Source of the DNA: Methanococcoides orientis
GTDB lineage: Archaea > Halobacteriota > Methanosarcinia > Methanosarcinales > Methanosarcinaceae
Assembly (NCBI RefSeq): GCF_021184045.1
Contig: NZ_CP073710.1
Span: 868,001-932,000, forward strand
Length of the DNA stretch: 64,000 nucleotides
Direction of reading: 5' to 3'
Under the pieces are notes generated by a model. That model saw only the letters and a program-made list of their open reading frames with translations. It was not told where the DNA came from and made no database searches. Shown here piece after piece: positions 35,379 to 44,541 of this stretch (positions are counted from its first letter, which is position 1; the number at the start of each line of letters is the position of its first letter). The position numbers were made by a program, and so were the translations under genes.

Positions 35379-36005
35379 ATGCAGGAAAAAAATGGAAAGC
35401 TGATCCCATTAAAAGTATATGATAATGAAATGGAATCTTGTCTCCATCATAATGGTAAAAGGAACATACAGGTTCTCGGACTAATTATTCTCTTCATAGT
35501 TTCCTGGTCAGTTCTTCTTTTTTATCACCCCCCGGGAGAAATAGTCGAAAGGCTGGGAGTACGCAACGTTTACATTTTTGTCTTCCTGCTGGCTATGATA
35601 GGCGGCGTTTCAACATTTACCTCCACTACCTTTTACACAGCTTTGATCACAATATCCCTTGGAGGAGTAAATTCTTTCTGGATCGCTTTTTTCGCAAGCA
35701 TAGGACTTACTTTCGGCGACCTTGTATTCTACTACATGGGTTCAAAAAGCAGGCAATGCATAAAAGGAAAATATGAAGGCAATGTTCTCCGCCTGACAAA
35801 ATGGATGGAAGGGATCGATGACAGGATAACAATGCTAATGATCTTCCTTTATTCCCTCACACCTCTACCAAGTGATGTGATAGCAATAGCACTTGCAATA
35901 GTAAAGTTCCCATTCCGGAAAATGATAGTTCCGTTGCTTGCGGGTAATTTTACACTTATTGTTCTGCTTGTGGAATTTTCAAAGCTTGGATACAGTTTGA
36001 TCTGA
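35379..36005 (+). CDS. VTT-domain (DedA-like) membrane protein
   Basis: 208 residues with about five membrane helices. Central block: FWIAFFASIGLTFGDLVFYYMG, then LTKWMEGIDDRITMLMIFLYSLTPLPSDVIAIALAI, the VTT/SNARE-associated pattern where the proline-containing re-entrant loop is essential. Such proteins are lipid scramblases or transporters. Ribosome-binding site aagaggt 4 bases before ATG; TATA tatataatata near 35321-35333. Confidence 0.78.
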   Translation: MQEKNGKLIPLKVYDNEMESCLHHNGKRNIQVLGLIILFIVSWSVLLFYHPPGEIVERLGVRNVYIFVFLLAMIGGVSTFTSTTFYTALITISLGGVNSFWIAFFASIGLTFGDLVFYYMGSKSRQCIKGKYEGNVLRLTKWMEGIDDRITMLMIFLYSLTPLPSDVIAIALAIVKFPFRKMIVPLLAGNFTLIVLLVEFSKLGYSLI

Positions 36006-36063
36006 ATTGATTTAAATATCTGACAGATCGATAAATCAATCAATCTGAATGCTCATGCAAGGA

Positions 36064-36630
36064 TCACTCAGGAGAACGAGGTTTGAATGTCCTGGGGTTC
36101 AGATAGACAGCATTTTCACAGTAGCTACACATGGTCTTAAGATCAGTGCCTTCCAGGAGAACCTTCTCTATCTCTTCCTGAGGGGTTATATATTGTGTCA
36201 TTTCTTCCCCGCAGTGAGGACATTTTATTTTCAGCCAATCAAGTTTCGTGAGTTGGCGTAGATCTTTTATGACCACACCCAGTGCATCTTCATAGGTATC
36301 CCTGGAAAAACCGATGGAATGAAGGTGGCTTATTAAAGCCGGTAATTTCTCCCCGTATTCCAACAATGGAATTATCAACTGATCCGTACCCACAGCAAGC
36401 CCGATCTCCTCATTCACTTTGGGTGATAAAACTCCATCCATGGTCAGGATGACGACCACACAATCTGAATGACGGATCCCAAAGCTGATCAGTTCCGCAT
36501 CGGAGATTGATTCGGTCTTTTTGGTAAGAGAGGAAAAACTCTCCAGGTTCACAGCCCACAAGGCCTGTTCAAGTTCCTGAGCCAGACCGATGTCCTGCTC
36601 AGAGTGAGAAATATAGACTCTGGTTATCAT
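36064..36630 (-). CDS. TIR-domain protein with C-terminal zinc ribbon
   Basis: 188 residues. N-terminal TIR domain (about 1-125): VYISHSEQDIGLAQELEQAL for the first strand and BB loop region, HSDCVVVILT, and LSPKVNEEIGLA, where the Glu before IGLA is the position of the catalytic NADase Glu in active TIR enzymes. The C-terminal part has CPHCGEEM and CSYCENAV, one zinc ribbon. It could be a signalling NADase or a scaffold. Not in a visible defence island; a proline-rich mini-protein lies upstream on the same strand. Confidence 0.8.
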   Translation of the reverse strand: MITRVYISHSEQDIGLAQELEQALWAVNLESFSSLTKKTESISDAELISFGIRHSDCVVVILTMDGVLSPKVNEEIGLAVGTDQLIIPLLEYGEKLPALISHLHSIGFSRDTYEDALGVVIKDLRQLTKLDWLKIKCPHCGEEMTQYITPQEEIEKVLLEGTDLKTMCSYCENAVYLNPRTFKPRSPE

Positions 36631-36761
36631 TGCTATTACCTCACAAGACTTTGCCTTTTTTCAATGATCCTGAATATGGGTAATTATCTCAACTTTAAAA
36701 GTCGAGGTTGTTGCAGCAGATATGACATTTCTATTAAACGGTCAATCAACCAGTTGATCAA

Positions 36762-36893
36762 TCAGTCTTTCTTATCCCGTGGCTTTTTGGTTGGCTCGGG
36801 ATAGGGAACAGGCTCAGGAGATGGCTCTGGTTCAGGTTCCGGACATGGTATCGGTTCTGGCTGAATTGATGAATTCTTCTCTTCTTTTTGCAA
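36762..36893 (-). CDS. Pro-Glu-Pro repeat mini-protein
   Basis: 43 residues, TTG start 36893 with aaaggggg about 7 bases upstream. Composition is extreme: a polar MQKEEKNSSIQ start, then alternating PEP units (PEPIPCPEPEPEPSPEPVP) with a single Cys, then a basic end (TKKPRDKKD). A rigid polyproline-type linker or adaptor is likely. Too short for ordinary gene calling, but the start signal, codon structure and stop are consistent. Confidence 0.55.
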   Translation of the reverse strand: MQKEEKNSSIQPEPIPCPEPEPEPSPEPVPYPEPTKKPRDKKD

Positions 36894-37000
36894 ATAATAT
36901 ACCCCCTTTGGTCAATTAATAAATTTGAGCTTCCTTCTACTTAAGGCTATACTTAATGACTTCTTATTTGCCAGCATTCTCGGATAAAAGCAAAAAGGAT

Positions 37001-37091
37001 TGCTCATGTAAGGACAAATCGATGACCGTTTTCTAAAACACCCTTCATACAAATAAGATTCTTACAGTACTTACGAGCACTTACATGAGCA
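37001..37091. repeat. 12-bp inverted repeat pair
   Basis: TGCTCATGTAAG (37001-37012) and its exact reverse complement CTTACATGAGCA (37080-37091), extended by one base to TTGCTC/GAGCAA. A partial extra copy, CTTACGAGCA, lies just before the right arm. The 67-base interval has no coding frame. It could be a structured RNA or the ends of a tiny mobile-element remnant. Confidence 0.45.
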
Positions 37092-37217
37092 AAGGAAGTA
37101 CCCTTTTCTTAATACAGAGTTCCCCAACCCTGCTTCAAACCACATGTTGAAAGTTGCTGTTAACGTATAACTAGGTATTGGTTGACGAGTATCGTTTGAT
37201 TTCATGATCGAACTTAA

Positions 37218-37658
37218 TCAGAGGAAAAACACAATCTCGAAATGAACAAACATCCAAATAAGGTAAAGTAAACCAAGCAGTATACCAAATGGATAAGCCA
37301 TGAACCACATGAAAGTCATTTCTGGCTTTTCAAACCGCAAGCTGGTAACTGTAAAAGCAGTATTCACCCACACATGCCAGAAACTAAGCACTCCAAGAAT
37401 AGAAAAACCCCAGTGGGAATCTATCAGTATTAAGGTAATGCCTACAAAAGTAGCCGGACAAATTATGATTATGTCTGCAAGTGACATTCCAAATAGTATC
37501 TTTTGCTCATGCCAATCATCGGTTGAACCATCCGGATTATCCATGGCTTTACCTTTGTAGACATTGATCTGGAACCATCCGAGGATAAGTGTAACTAAAC
37601 CGAACAATCCCAAAAGAATATATAAAGTCATACGTGAAAGAAGTTCAAGTTCCTGCAT
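37218..37658 (-). CDS. Four-helix membrane protein, unknown
   Basis: 146 residues with about four membrane helices (TLYILLGLFGLVTLILGWF, LADIIIICPATFVGITLIL, WGFSILGVLSFWHVWVNTAF, FMAYPFGILLGLLYLIWMF). Polar loop with NPDGSTDDWHEQK. No family recognised. Similar size and layout to the next gene upstream, and both are on the minus strand 100 bases apart, so they may form one operon. Confidence 0.65.
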   Translation of the reverse strand: MQELELLSRMTLYILLGLFGLVTLILGWFQINVYKGKAMDNPDGSTDDWHEQKILFGMSLADIIIICPATFVGITLILIDSHWGFSILGVLSFWHVWVNTAFTVTSLRFEKPEMTFMWFMAYPFGILLGLLYLIWMFVHFEIVFFL

Positions 37659-37760
37659 ATTCCAACCTCATTTTTGATTTTTATTAATGAATTTTATATT
37701 CATTTTGAATTTATTAGATGTGCTTCATATTTTGTGATCATGTCTGATCAAAACACCATA

Positions 37761-38183
37761 TTACCACGCAACTATAATTGTCAGAATACCGGTTATGAAA
37801 TTTGTAAGGAACCAGATGATCCTGAACCTGTCCGTGGTGGTCTGATATCCTAACCTGTTCTGGTTCCCGACCCAAAACCAAAAACTTAAGCTATGATATA
37901 GAAAGATCACACCCGGGATCCAGGCCAGTTTAAACGCCCATGGTAAATTCAGGACCAGACCGACAGCCACAAGTCCATATATCCAGCCAATTGATGCATC
38001 AGCAGCAGCCATTGCATGTTCATATACCTTAAACTCAGGAATCATTTTCTTTTCCTGAAGCCCTATTTTTGTGGCAAGATCCCAGTTCAATATTGAGATA
38101 AATTGACCTAACCAATGGAAAACGAACCCTACAATAAAGACAAGGATACCAACAAGTACATGAAAATAGGGAATTAGTTCCAT
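37761..38183 (-). CDS. Four-helix membrane protein, unknown
   Basis: 140 residues with about four membrane helices (FHVLVGILVFIVGFVFHWLG, IGWIYGLVAVGLVLNL, AWIPGVIFLYHSLSFWFWVG, IWFLTNFITGILTIIVAW). A His and several Trp lie in the membrane part. No family recognised. Probably cotranscribed with the gene at 37218. Confidence 0.65.
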   Translation of the reverse strand: MELIPYFHVLVGILVFIVGFVFHWLGQFISILNWDLATKIGLQEKKMIPEFKVYEHAMAAADASIGWIYGLVAVGLVLNLPWAFKLAWIPGVIFLYHSLSFWFWVGNQNRLGYQTTTDRFRIIWFLTNFITGILTIIVAW

Positions 38184-38406
38184 GTTATTCTCAACCCTGT
38201 GATGGAATTCATCCTGTTTCTTTCAAGAAACTCTTCCACATTTGTGACTTTCAGTCTTATTGCCATAATATCAAAAACCCCTAGATAAAAAGGTGGAATG
38301 ACAACATATATATTTTTTGTAGGGACTGAGAACTATTAGCTAGTGGATCTCTACGAAACAATAGACTGTTTTCCTTAAATTTTAATGAAGCTAAAACTAG
38401 GTATGT

Positions 38407-41040
38407 TCATCGCAGAGTATCTGAAGTTGAAGGGATCGTAAAAGTAAAGGTACTGCCCACACCTTCTTCACTGTCCAGCCAAATATTTCCACCATGCATC
38501 TCAACATATTGTTTGACCAGAGCTAATCCCAGACCTGTACCACCATATTGTTTTGAAGTTGAAGAATCCGCCTGTTTGAAAGTCTCAAATATTTCATCAT
38601 GCCTATTTTTGGGAATACCAATACCATTATCCGATACAGAAATTTCCAACATATTATCACGATCAACAGCATTGATCTATATACATCCATTTTCATGCGT
38701 GAACTTCAGGGAATTGCTTAACAGATTATATAATATTTGTTTCATCCTCAACCTGTCAGCATACATTTCGATACTTTCAGAACAAGCCTGATTGAAGATA
38801 TCAATGTTCTTTTTATCTGCCAGATGTTTGATCATATCTTCCACTTCAGAAAAAAAGGAAACTGAACTGAACGTTTCATATTCAAGTTCCATTTCCCCGC
38901 TTTCAATCTTAGAAAGATCAAGAATGTCATTGATCAGATCAAGTAAGTGTTTTCCACTCATCACGATATTGTCTGAATATTTAATTTCCTTTTTATTCAA
39001 GTTACCGAAAGGATTGCTATTTAGAAACTGTGAGAAACCAATGATGGAATTAAGAGGAGTACGTAGCTCATGGCTCATGTTTGCGAGGAATTCAGATTTA
39101 ATGCGATTAGCTTCTTCGGCTTTATTCTTAGCCTCAAGGATCTCTTTTTCAAATTTGTGGCGTTCACTTATATCCCTTGAAATTCCAAACAGTACTTTTT
39201 TGCCATTCCAGCTACCGATGCTGAACTTGGTCTCCGCGGGCATAAACATCCCATCTTTTGAAAGAAGAGGAACTGAACATGAATTTATTTTACCGCCAAG
39301 CATTTCGTTGAGGATTGATATGACCTCATGTTTTCTGTCATCAGAATGAATAACGGTAACTTTCATTGAAGAAAATTCTTCTTCAGTGTATCCCAGCTTT
39401 AATCTGGCTGATTCATTGGTTGAGATGATGTTACCAGATTCATCAAGAACAAAAAAAAGATCGTCCATTGAATTGAACAAGTTTTCCAGATCGGTCTTCT
39501 GCCTACCCAGAATATCTTGCATTTTTGCTCTTGCGATATACTCGCCTGCAAAAGATGCTATACTTTCAAGTCCTTTTCTGGTCTGTTCAGGAATCTCGTT
39601 GTAAGTGTGAGATGAAAGACTCATGCATGCAATAGCTTTGCCTTCGAAACGGATAGGAATTGCAGTCATTGATTTCAATCCCTCAGACAAACAATCTTCA
39701 GACAGATTATTAATAAGATTACCTGATAGCATATCAGAATATTTTATGTATACAGGTTTGCCATCCCTTACAATTTTTGCATTCAGTGAATCCTTATCGT
39801 AATGGCTGCATTGTGCTACGAACTCTGGTGAAAGCCCATTGTGTACGATCATATCCAGGTCCCCATTATCACCTACCAGATAGATCCCACCGGAATCAAT
39901 AGCTTCGATCGTTACCAGATGTTCCACCAGAGAATTCAGGGTGCTAATAAGGTCAGAACGTGTTCCCATTTCAATTGAAAGATCATGCTGAATGGATAGA
40001 ATATCATCTGTAAGCTTTTTATCTGTAATATTATCCAGAACGATCATTTTTCCATGAAAATCACCATGTTCATTGCAAAGGGTTGATACATTAACAGCAA
40101 ACCAGAAAGTTGTACCTCCGAGGCTTTTCTTTAGCTCGATATTTTTCATATCTTTATCATTAAGTTCAAGATCCAGAAGTTCATGCCAGTATCCAGACAC
40201 TTCTGATGCCAGTTTGCCAATGTCTTTTGCACCCAAGTCCATATATTTTTCTACAAATTGGTTAACATCAACAATTCTACCCTTACCATCAAGAACTATG
40301 AAACCTGAAGGCATATTCTCAAAAAGGAAACTACGTGCAAGAGGAGTTATATCGAGTAATCTATAACGAAATATACCGATGTATATCATTATCATAGTTA
40401 AAGTAAAAGCAAAGGGTATAGGATCGAAACCCTCAGGAAAGATCCCTGCCAGATAAAGCAGGTATATTGAAAAAGGTAACAAAGAGCAGATAATTAGAAG
40501 TAGCAAGTGTATACCAAAAAAGGATCTGTTAGAAAAGTACGTCTTGAAGAAAATAACAATGCAAAATACTACCAATATGATCAAATAGAACTGATAGAAC
40601 CAATAGTAAATACCCGGTTCAAAGTAAAGACCAAAAAGTGGACCTGTAGTCTTGATGTAAATAACTTCGTGGAACAGGTGATGCATCTCAGTAGTGAATA
40701 CAAGGATCAGCGTGATCACTGGAACAATAAAGAGAGCAAAGATCCTCGAAGGAGTAGACCATTTATCTTCTCTTGTATAGCTGATCGAAAATAGGAGCAA
40801 AAAAACAGGGATCAAAACGATGCCAACATACTGAAGTTTATAAAAGAACAACGAAGTCACCATTGTTGTAGAAGATATTTCCAAAGCATAAAATATTGAA
40901 TATATTGCAACCGAAAATAGTAGCATTGAAAAATAAGTAATATATTCAGAGTCCTTGAACTGGCGGATATACAGTGCCATCACTATAAGCAAGATACCGG
41001 AAATAATCAAGAAAAATGAATATAAACTAGGATATAGCAT
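38407..41040 (-). CDS. 7TM/PAS/GAF histidine kinase with in-frame TAG
   Basis: 877 codons if TAG is read. Seven N-terminal membrane helices of the histidine-kinase 7TM type (about 1-225), PAS (about 230-330), GAF (about 345-510), PAS (about 520-650), then HisKA with SHELRTPLNSIIGF and the N-box NLLSNSLKFTHE. Codon 788 is TAG (38677-38679). Without any shift the frame goes on through INAVDRDNMLEISVSDNGIG (G1 box), FKQADSSTSKQYGGTGLGLAL (F and G2 boxes) to TGA at 38407. The TAG falls in the strand between N-box and G1. Termination there would remove the ATP-binding site, so read-through (probably as pyrrolysine) is needed for activity. Confidence 0.85.
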
Positions 41041-41333
41041 GACAATACCTTCAGTTAATGAACTAATTTCAAGAAAATAAGAGATGATATTATAAATATG
41101 TAGTTATTATAATTGCTAATTTACTTCTTGCGCTTGTTTTTAAAGTATCCAAGATCAAAAGAGACAGATCTATGAAGATGGAAATCATACGATTATCTGT
41201 ACAATCTAAGAAGAAAATATGTTTAGGTATATTTTGACCTAAGCACTATATGTGAAATTTACTCCAGCAATTCAAAAGATAGAGCTGCTGATAAAGAAGA
41301 TTCTAAATTGAATTTTAATGTGGAAATGAGATA

Positions 41334-41678
41334 TCATTCCCACTGGCTATATCCGAATGTATCCTGATAACGTTTAACTACAGATCCCATATAATTGGAC
41401 ATTGTCCTCGAGGACATATTGGACATGAAATTGTTCAGAGGGAATTCAGAATCGCAATGTGTACAACGTGCATATTCACATCCATTTATCGAATCCGGAC
41501 AACCGGTGCAAAGTTTTGCTCTTGAGTAGAATAGATTAAAGGATGTTCCACATTGAGGACATGTTACATTTCTATTAGCATCATACAAATTTTTACTAAC
41601 GCCTTTTCGTTTTAGTTCCTCAGAATACCTATCATTTCGAGTAAGATTTGCCATTAATTTGCTCTCTTCCACATCCAT
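41334..41678 (-). CDS. Small double zinc-ribbon protein
   Basis: 114 residues. Two Cys-rich knuckles: CPQCGTSFNLFY, then CTGCPDSINGCEYARCTHCDSEF, eight cysteines in all, plus helical flanks. No family recognised; probably a soluble zinc or Fe-S protein. gaggtataagcgATG fixes the start. It lies alone between the kinase and the reductase. Confidence 0.6.
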   Translation of the reverse strand: MDVEESKLMANLTRNDRYSEELKRKGVSKNLYDANRNVTCPQCGTSFNLFYSRAKLCTGCPDSINGCEYARCTHCDSEFPLNNFMSNMSSRTMSNYMGSVVKRYQDTFGYSQWE

Positions 41679-41895
41679 CGCTTATACCTCACGTAAATAG
41701 TTCACTAAAGAAAAGATGATTATTTCGGTATATATAACGACTCATATTCGGGAAACAACGCCTTTGATATTATCAAAACCGTTAATATAATAGGGATTAA
41801 CGCAAAGTAAGATTACTTTAAACATGTTTCCGTGAAGTTCATTGTCAGCATGAAATACTGAATAATATGAGTATGAAATATGTAGAGAGAAAAAG

Positions 41896-44064
41896 ATGAC
41901 CTATGAGAGATTATTTGAACCCTGTAATATCGGTACATGTAATTTGATGAACAGAGTCATTATGGCTCCAATGGGAAACATCAATATGGCTGATCCCACT
42001 GGCCGTCCTACGAATAAGATGGTCGCTTACTTTAAAGAGCGGGCAAAAGGTGGTACAGGCTTATTGATAACCGGTCTGGTCCCGGTTTCTTTTGGAATTG
42101 ATCCAACTGTTTCTGAAGATAATGATACTACGTATTTTCCACGTATAGATGGAACTTCAAGGACCCGGCTTTCGGGATGGAGAGACCTGACATCTGCGGT
42201 AAAGCCATTCGGTTCTAAAATATTTATTCAATTATCTGCCGGACTTGGCAGGGTTGGTTCACCTGAGCCTGCTTTGAAAGGCAAGATCTTAAGATCAGCT
42301 TCATTTAACAGGAATTTTTATGTTCCACAGATACCGCATTTTCCACTTTCCGATCGAAAGATCCGTAAGATCGTGAAAAGCTTCGGCCAATGTGCAGTCA
42401 ATGCAAAAGTCTCCGGTTTTGACGGCGTCCAGATACATGGCCATGAAGGTTACCTGATGGACCAGTTAACTTCTGATCCCTGGAACAGGCGGAAGATCGG
42501 AAGATACAGGAATAAGTTCCAGTTCGGTATCGATGTTGTAAAGGAGATCAAGAGAAGATGTGGTGATGATTTCCCTATAATCTATAGGATCGATCTTACC
42601 CAGGCCTTAGAAGAAAGTTATGGTCAAGAGATCTTCAAAAAGCAATTTCGTGGAAAGGAACGCAAAATTGAAGAAGGACTCGAATTTTGTAAAGTGCTCT
42701 ATGAAGCCGGAGTAGATGCATTCGATGTGGACAAAGGTTGTTATGACAACTGGTTCTGGCCACACCCTCCTGCATACTTTGATGATGCCATCTATGCTGA
42801 AGAGCTCGCCGGCAGATTGAGATCATATTTCCAGAAAGAGAACATCAATGCAAAAGTAATAGCTGTGGGTAAACTGGGAAAACCTGAAGTTGCTGAAAAG
42901 GTTCTGGATAAGGGATGGGCGGATTTTGTTATGCTTGGAAGACCACTTCTGGCCGATCCTTACTGGACCAGGAAAGTAAAAGAAGGAAGAACAAAGGAGA
43001 TCGTACACTGCATCGGGGACCAGGAAGGTTGTATTGAATCGTTCAAGATGGGCGGTCATTCCTGCTGTACTGTGAATCCATACATGGGCTTTGAAGATTG
43101 CAAAAAACTGACCAGAGCAGATGTTGTGAAAAGAATTGCTGTGATCGGTGCAGGACCTGCAGGCTGTGAAGCTGCAATGACTGCTCATAAAAGAGGACAC
43201 GATGTAACTATTTTCGAAAAAAACGACCATATTGGAGGGCAACTTCATCTGGCCGGGAAAATGATGATCAAACATGATATAAGACGCTATCTTGAGAACC
43301 TTCACTTTCAACTCGAACTATTAATTAAGGATGGTCTAAAAGTCGAATTCAATAAAGCAGTGACTCCCGGGGATGTCAACGATCACTTCGATGTGATCCT
43401 TTGTTGTACCGGACTGGAAACTTCAATACCGGATATAGAGGGGCTGGAAAGCATCCCACATGAGGAAATTCGAGAGTTCCTTAAGAATGATTTGGATATT
43501 TCGGATGATGTGAAAGATGTTCTTGTAGTAGGTGGTGGGATCCTGGGATGTGAGGTCGGTTATTCTCTTGCTTATGAAAAAGGCCTTAATGTGGCTGTCG
43601 TCGGAAAGAACAAGGACCTGATACCAAAAACAGTTATGGCAAACAGGTCCCAGATGTTATGGATGATGATGGGAAAAGGTTCTCCTTCCGGTAAAAAGGA
43701 TGATCTTTTAAGGGAACCTATCACAGCATATAATACTACAGAAGTAATACGTTTTTCAGGGAACAAAGCCTATTTATCTGTAAACAAAGGAAAAAAAGCT
43801 CCCTATACACCATGGAAAGCAGTCATTCCTGAAAATGTACATAATCCTTTTGAAAAAGATATTCAGGCTGGTAATGTAGAGGAAATACAACTAAACGCTG
43901 ATCTTGTTTTGTTCGCAACTTCCGGCAAGCCGAATAATTCCTTATATTACCAGCTATTGAAAGACGATCCATCTCAAGAAATATACGCATTGGGTGATTC
44001 AAGCGAACCTGGGAACTTGTGGAAAGCAATTACTAATGCAAACGAGGTTGCAAGAAATATCTGA
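41896..44064 (+). CDS. Old-Yellow-Enzyme/FAD oxidoreductase with atypical Fe-S motif
   Basis: 722 residues. N-terminal FMN-binding TIM barrel (1-360; LFEPCNIGTCNLMNRVIMAPMG, DGVQIHGHEGYLMDQLTSDPWN), an Fe-S segment, and a C-terminal FAD/NAD(P)-binding part (AVIGAGPAGCEAAMTAHKRGH, VLVVGGGILGCEVGY). This is the 2,4-dienoyl-CoA reductase/trimethylamine-dehydrogenase architecture. The usual Cys-x2-Cys-x3-Cys-x11-Cys motif reads Cys372-x2-Asp375-x3-Cys379-x11-Cys391 here, so Asp replaces the second Cys. Substrate unknown; the neighbouring methyl-transfer genes suggest an N-methyl or CoA-linked compound. Confidence 0.85.
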   Translation: MTYERLFEPCNIGTCNLMNRVIMAPMGNINMADPTGRPTNKMVAYFKERAKGGTGLLITGLVPVSFGIDPTVSEDNDTTYFPRIDGTSRTRLSGWRDLTSAVKPFGSKIFIQLSAGLGRVGSPEPALKGKILRSASFNRNFYVPQIPHFPLSDRKIRKIVKSFGQCAVNAKVSGFDGVQIHGHEGYLMDQLTSDPWNRRKIGRYRNKFQFGIDVVKEIKRRCGDDFPIIYRIDLTQALEESYGQEIFKKQFRGKERKIEEGLEFCKVLYEAGVDAFDVDKGCYDNWFWPHPPAYFDDAIYAEELAGRLRSYFQKENINAKVIAVGKLGKPEVAEKVLDKGWADFVMLGRPLLADPYWTRKVKEGRTKEIVHCIGDQEGCIESFKMGGHSCCTVNPYMGFEDCKKLTRADVVKRIAVIGAGPAGCEAAMTAHKRGHDVTIFEKNDHIGGQLHLAGKMMIKHDIRRYLENLHFQLELLIKDGLKVEFNKAVTPGDVNDHFDVILCCTGLETSIPDIEGLESIPHEEIREFLKNDLDISDDVKDVLVVGGGILGCEVGYSLAYEKGLNVAVVGKNKDLIPKTVMANRSQMLWMMMGKGSPSGKKDDLLREPITAYNTTEVIRFSGNKAYLSVNKGKKAPYTPWKAVIPENVHNPFEKDIQAGNVEEIQLNADLVLFATSGKPNNSLYYQLLKDDPSQEIYALGDSSEPGNLWKAITNANEVARNI

Positions 44065-44365
44065 ATGAAAAGATATTGATTGCGAATTATTTGGAAGTAT
44101 TTTTACTATTATCTTAAATATTCAAAATTACCATCGTAAATTATAACATTTTTTTGTCTTTGTTCTATATTATAAGATCAAGATCTGGCTCCAATCTTAT
44201 CACTAATGAGATTCATGGGTTTGATATTATCAAAGCTATTATTTTTGAATAATACTTTTTTTTATGACATGGCTTGGTTCCTGAATACAGAATCATTCAG
44301 AATCATATTCTGAACGAAAAACAGCCCATCGTCAACGCGATGACTATCGATTTACTATTCCGGGT

Positions 44366-44378
44366 TATTATATATAAT
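44366..44378 (+). promoter_or_regulatory. TATA box of the methyltransferase operon
   Basis: ttattatatataa, a strong archaeal TATA element. Placing the start about 27 bases from its centre gives transcription from about 44400, the first base of the palindrome. Confidence 0.6.
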
Positions 44379-44401
44379 CTCAACCAGATATCAAAGATTA
44401 G

Positions 44402-44434
44402 TCAATAGAACAGGGGTATACCCCATTCTATTGA
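44402..44434 (+). promoter_or_regulatory. Palindrome at +1 of the methyltransferase operon
   Basis: Outer arms TCAATAGAA and TTCTATTGA (9 bp, perfect) enclose the 12-bp palindrome GGGGTATACCCC. It would be a repressor/activator site on DNA or a 5'-end hairpin in the mRNA. A similarly built element with the same TCAATA arms lies at the start of the corrinoid gene transcript (54739-54773). Confidence 0.6.
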
Positions 44435-44541
44435 TATGGATCGAAGAAAGATACTGCATCAGTGATCATGAGTGGTAACTATGGAAAAATTTGCTTCTCA
44501 GACTATTGATGCAAGATATAAACAGATTGGGTGATGAAATC

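Larger units (their letters stand above)
44065..44541. other. Intergenic region with long 5' leader of the methyltransferase gene
   Basis: About 475 bases. The first 300 are AT-rich with no gene. A strong TATA box lies at 44366-44378, and a 33-base palindrome at the predicted transcription start (44402-44434). A 17-codon frame (ATG 44481, [17 protein letters not shown]) has its TGA inside the ribosome-binding site of the main gene. A leader of about 140 bases is typical of methyltransferase genes in Methanosarcinaceae. Confidence 0.6.

Noticed and set aside
38407-38652. Separate ATPase-domain gene after the first kinase
   Set aside because: Same frame as the kinase, only 8 codons between TAG and its ATG, no ribosome-binding site; better explained as one gene with TAG read through.
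40507-40794. Plus-strand frame inside the 7TM kinase gene
   Set aside because: Opposite-strand shadow of a well-supported coding region.
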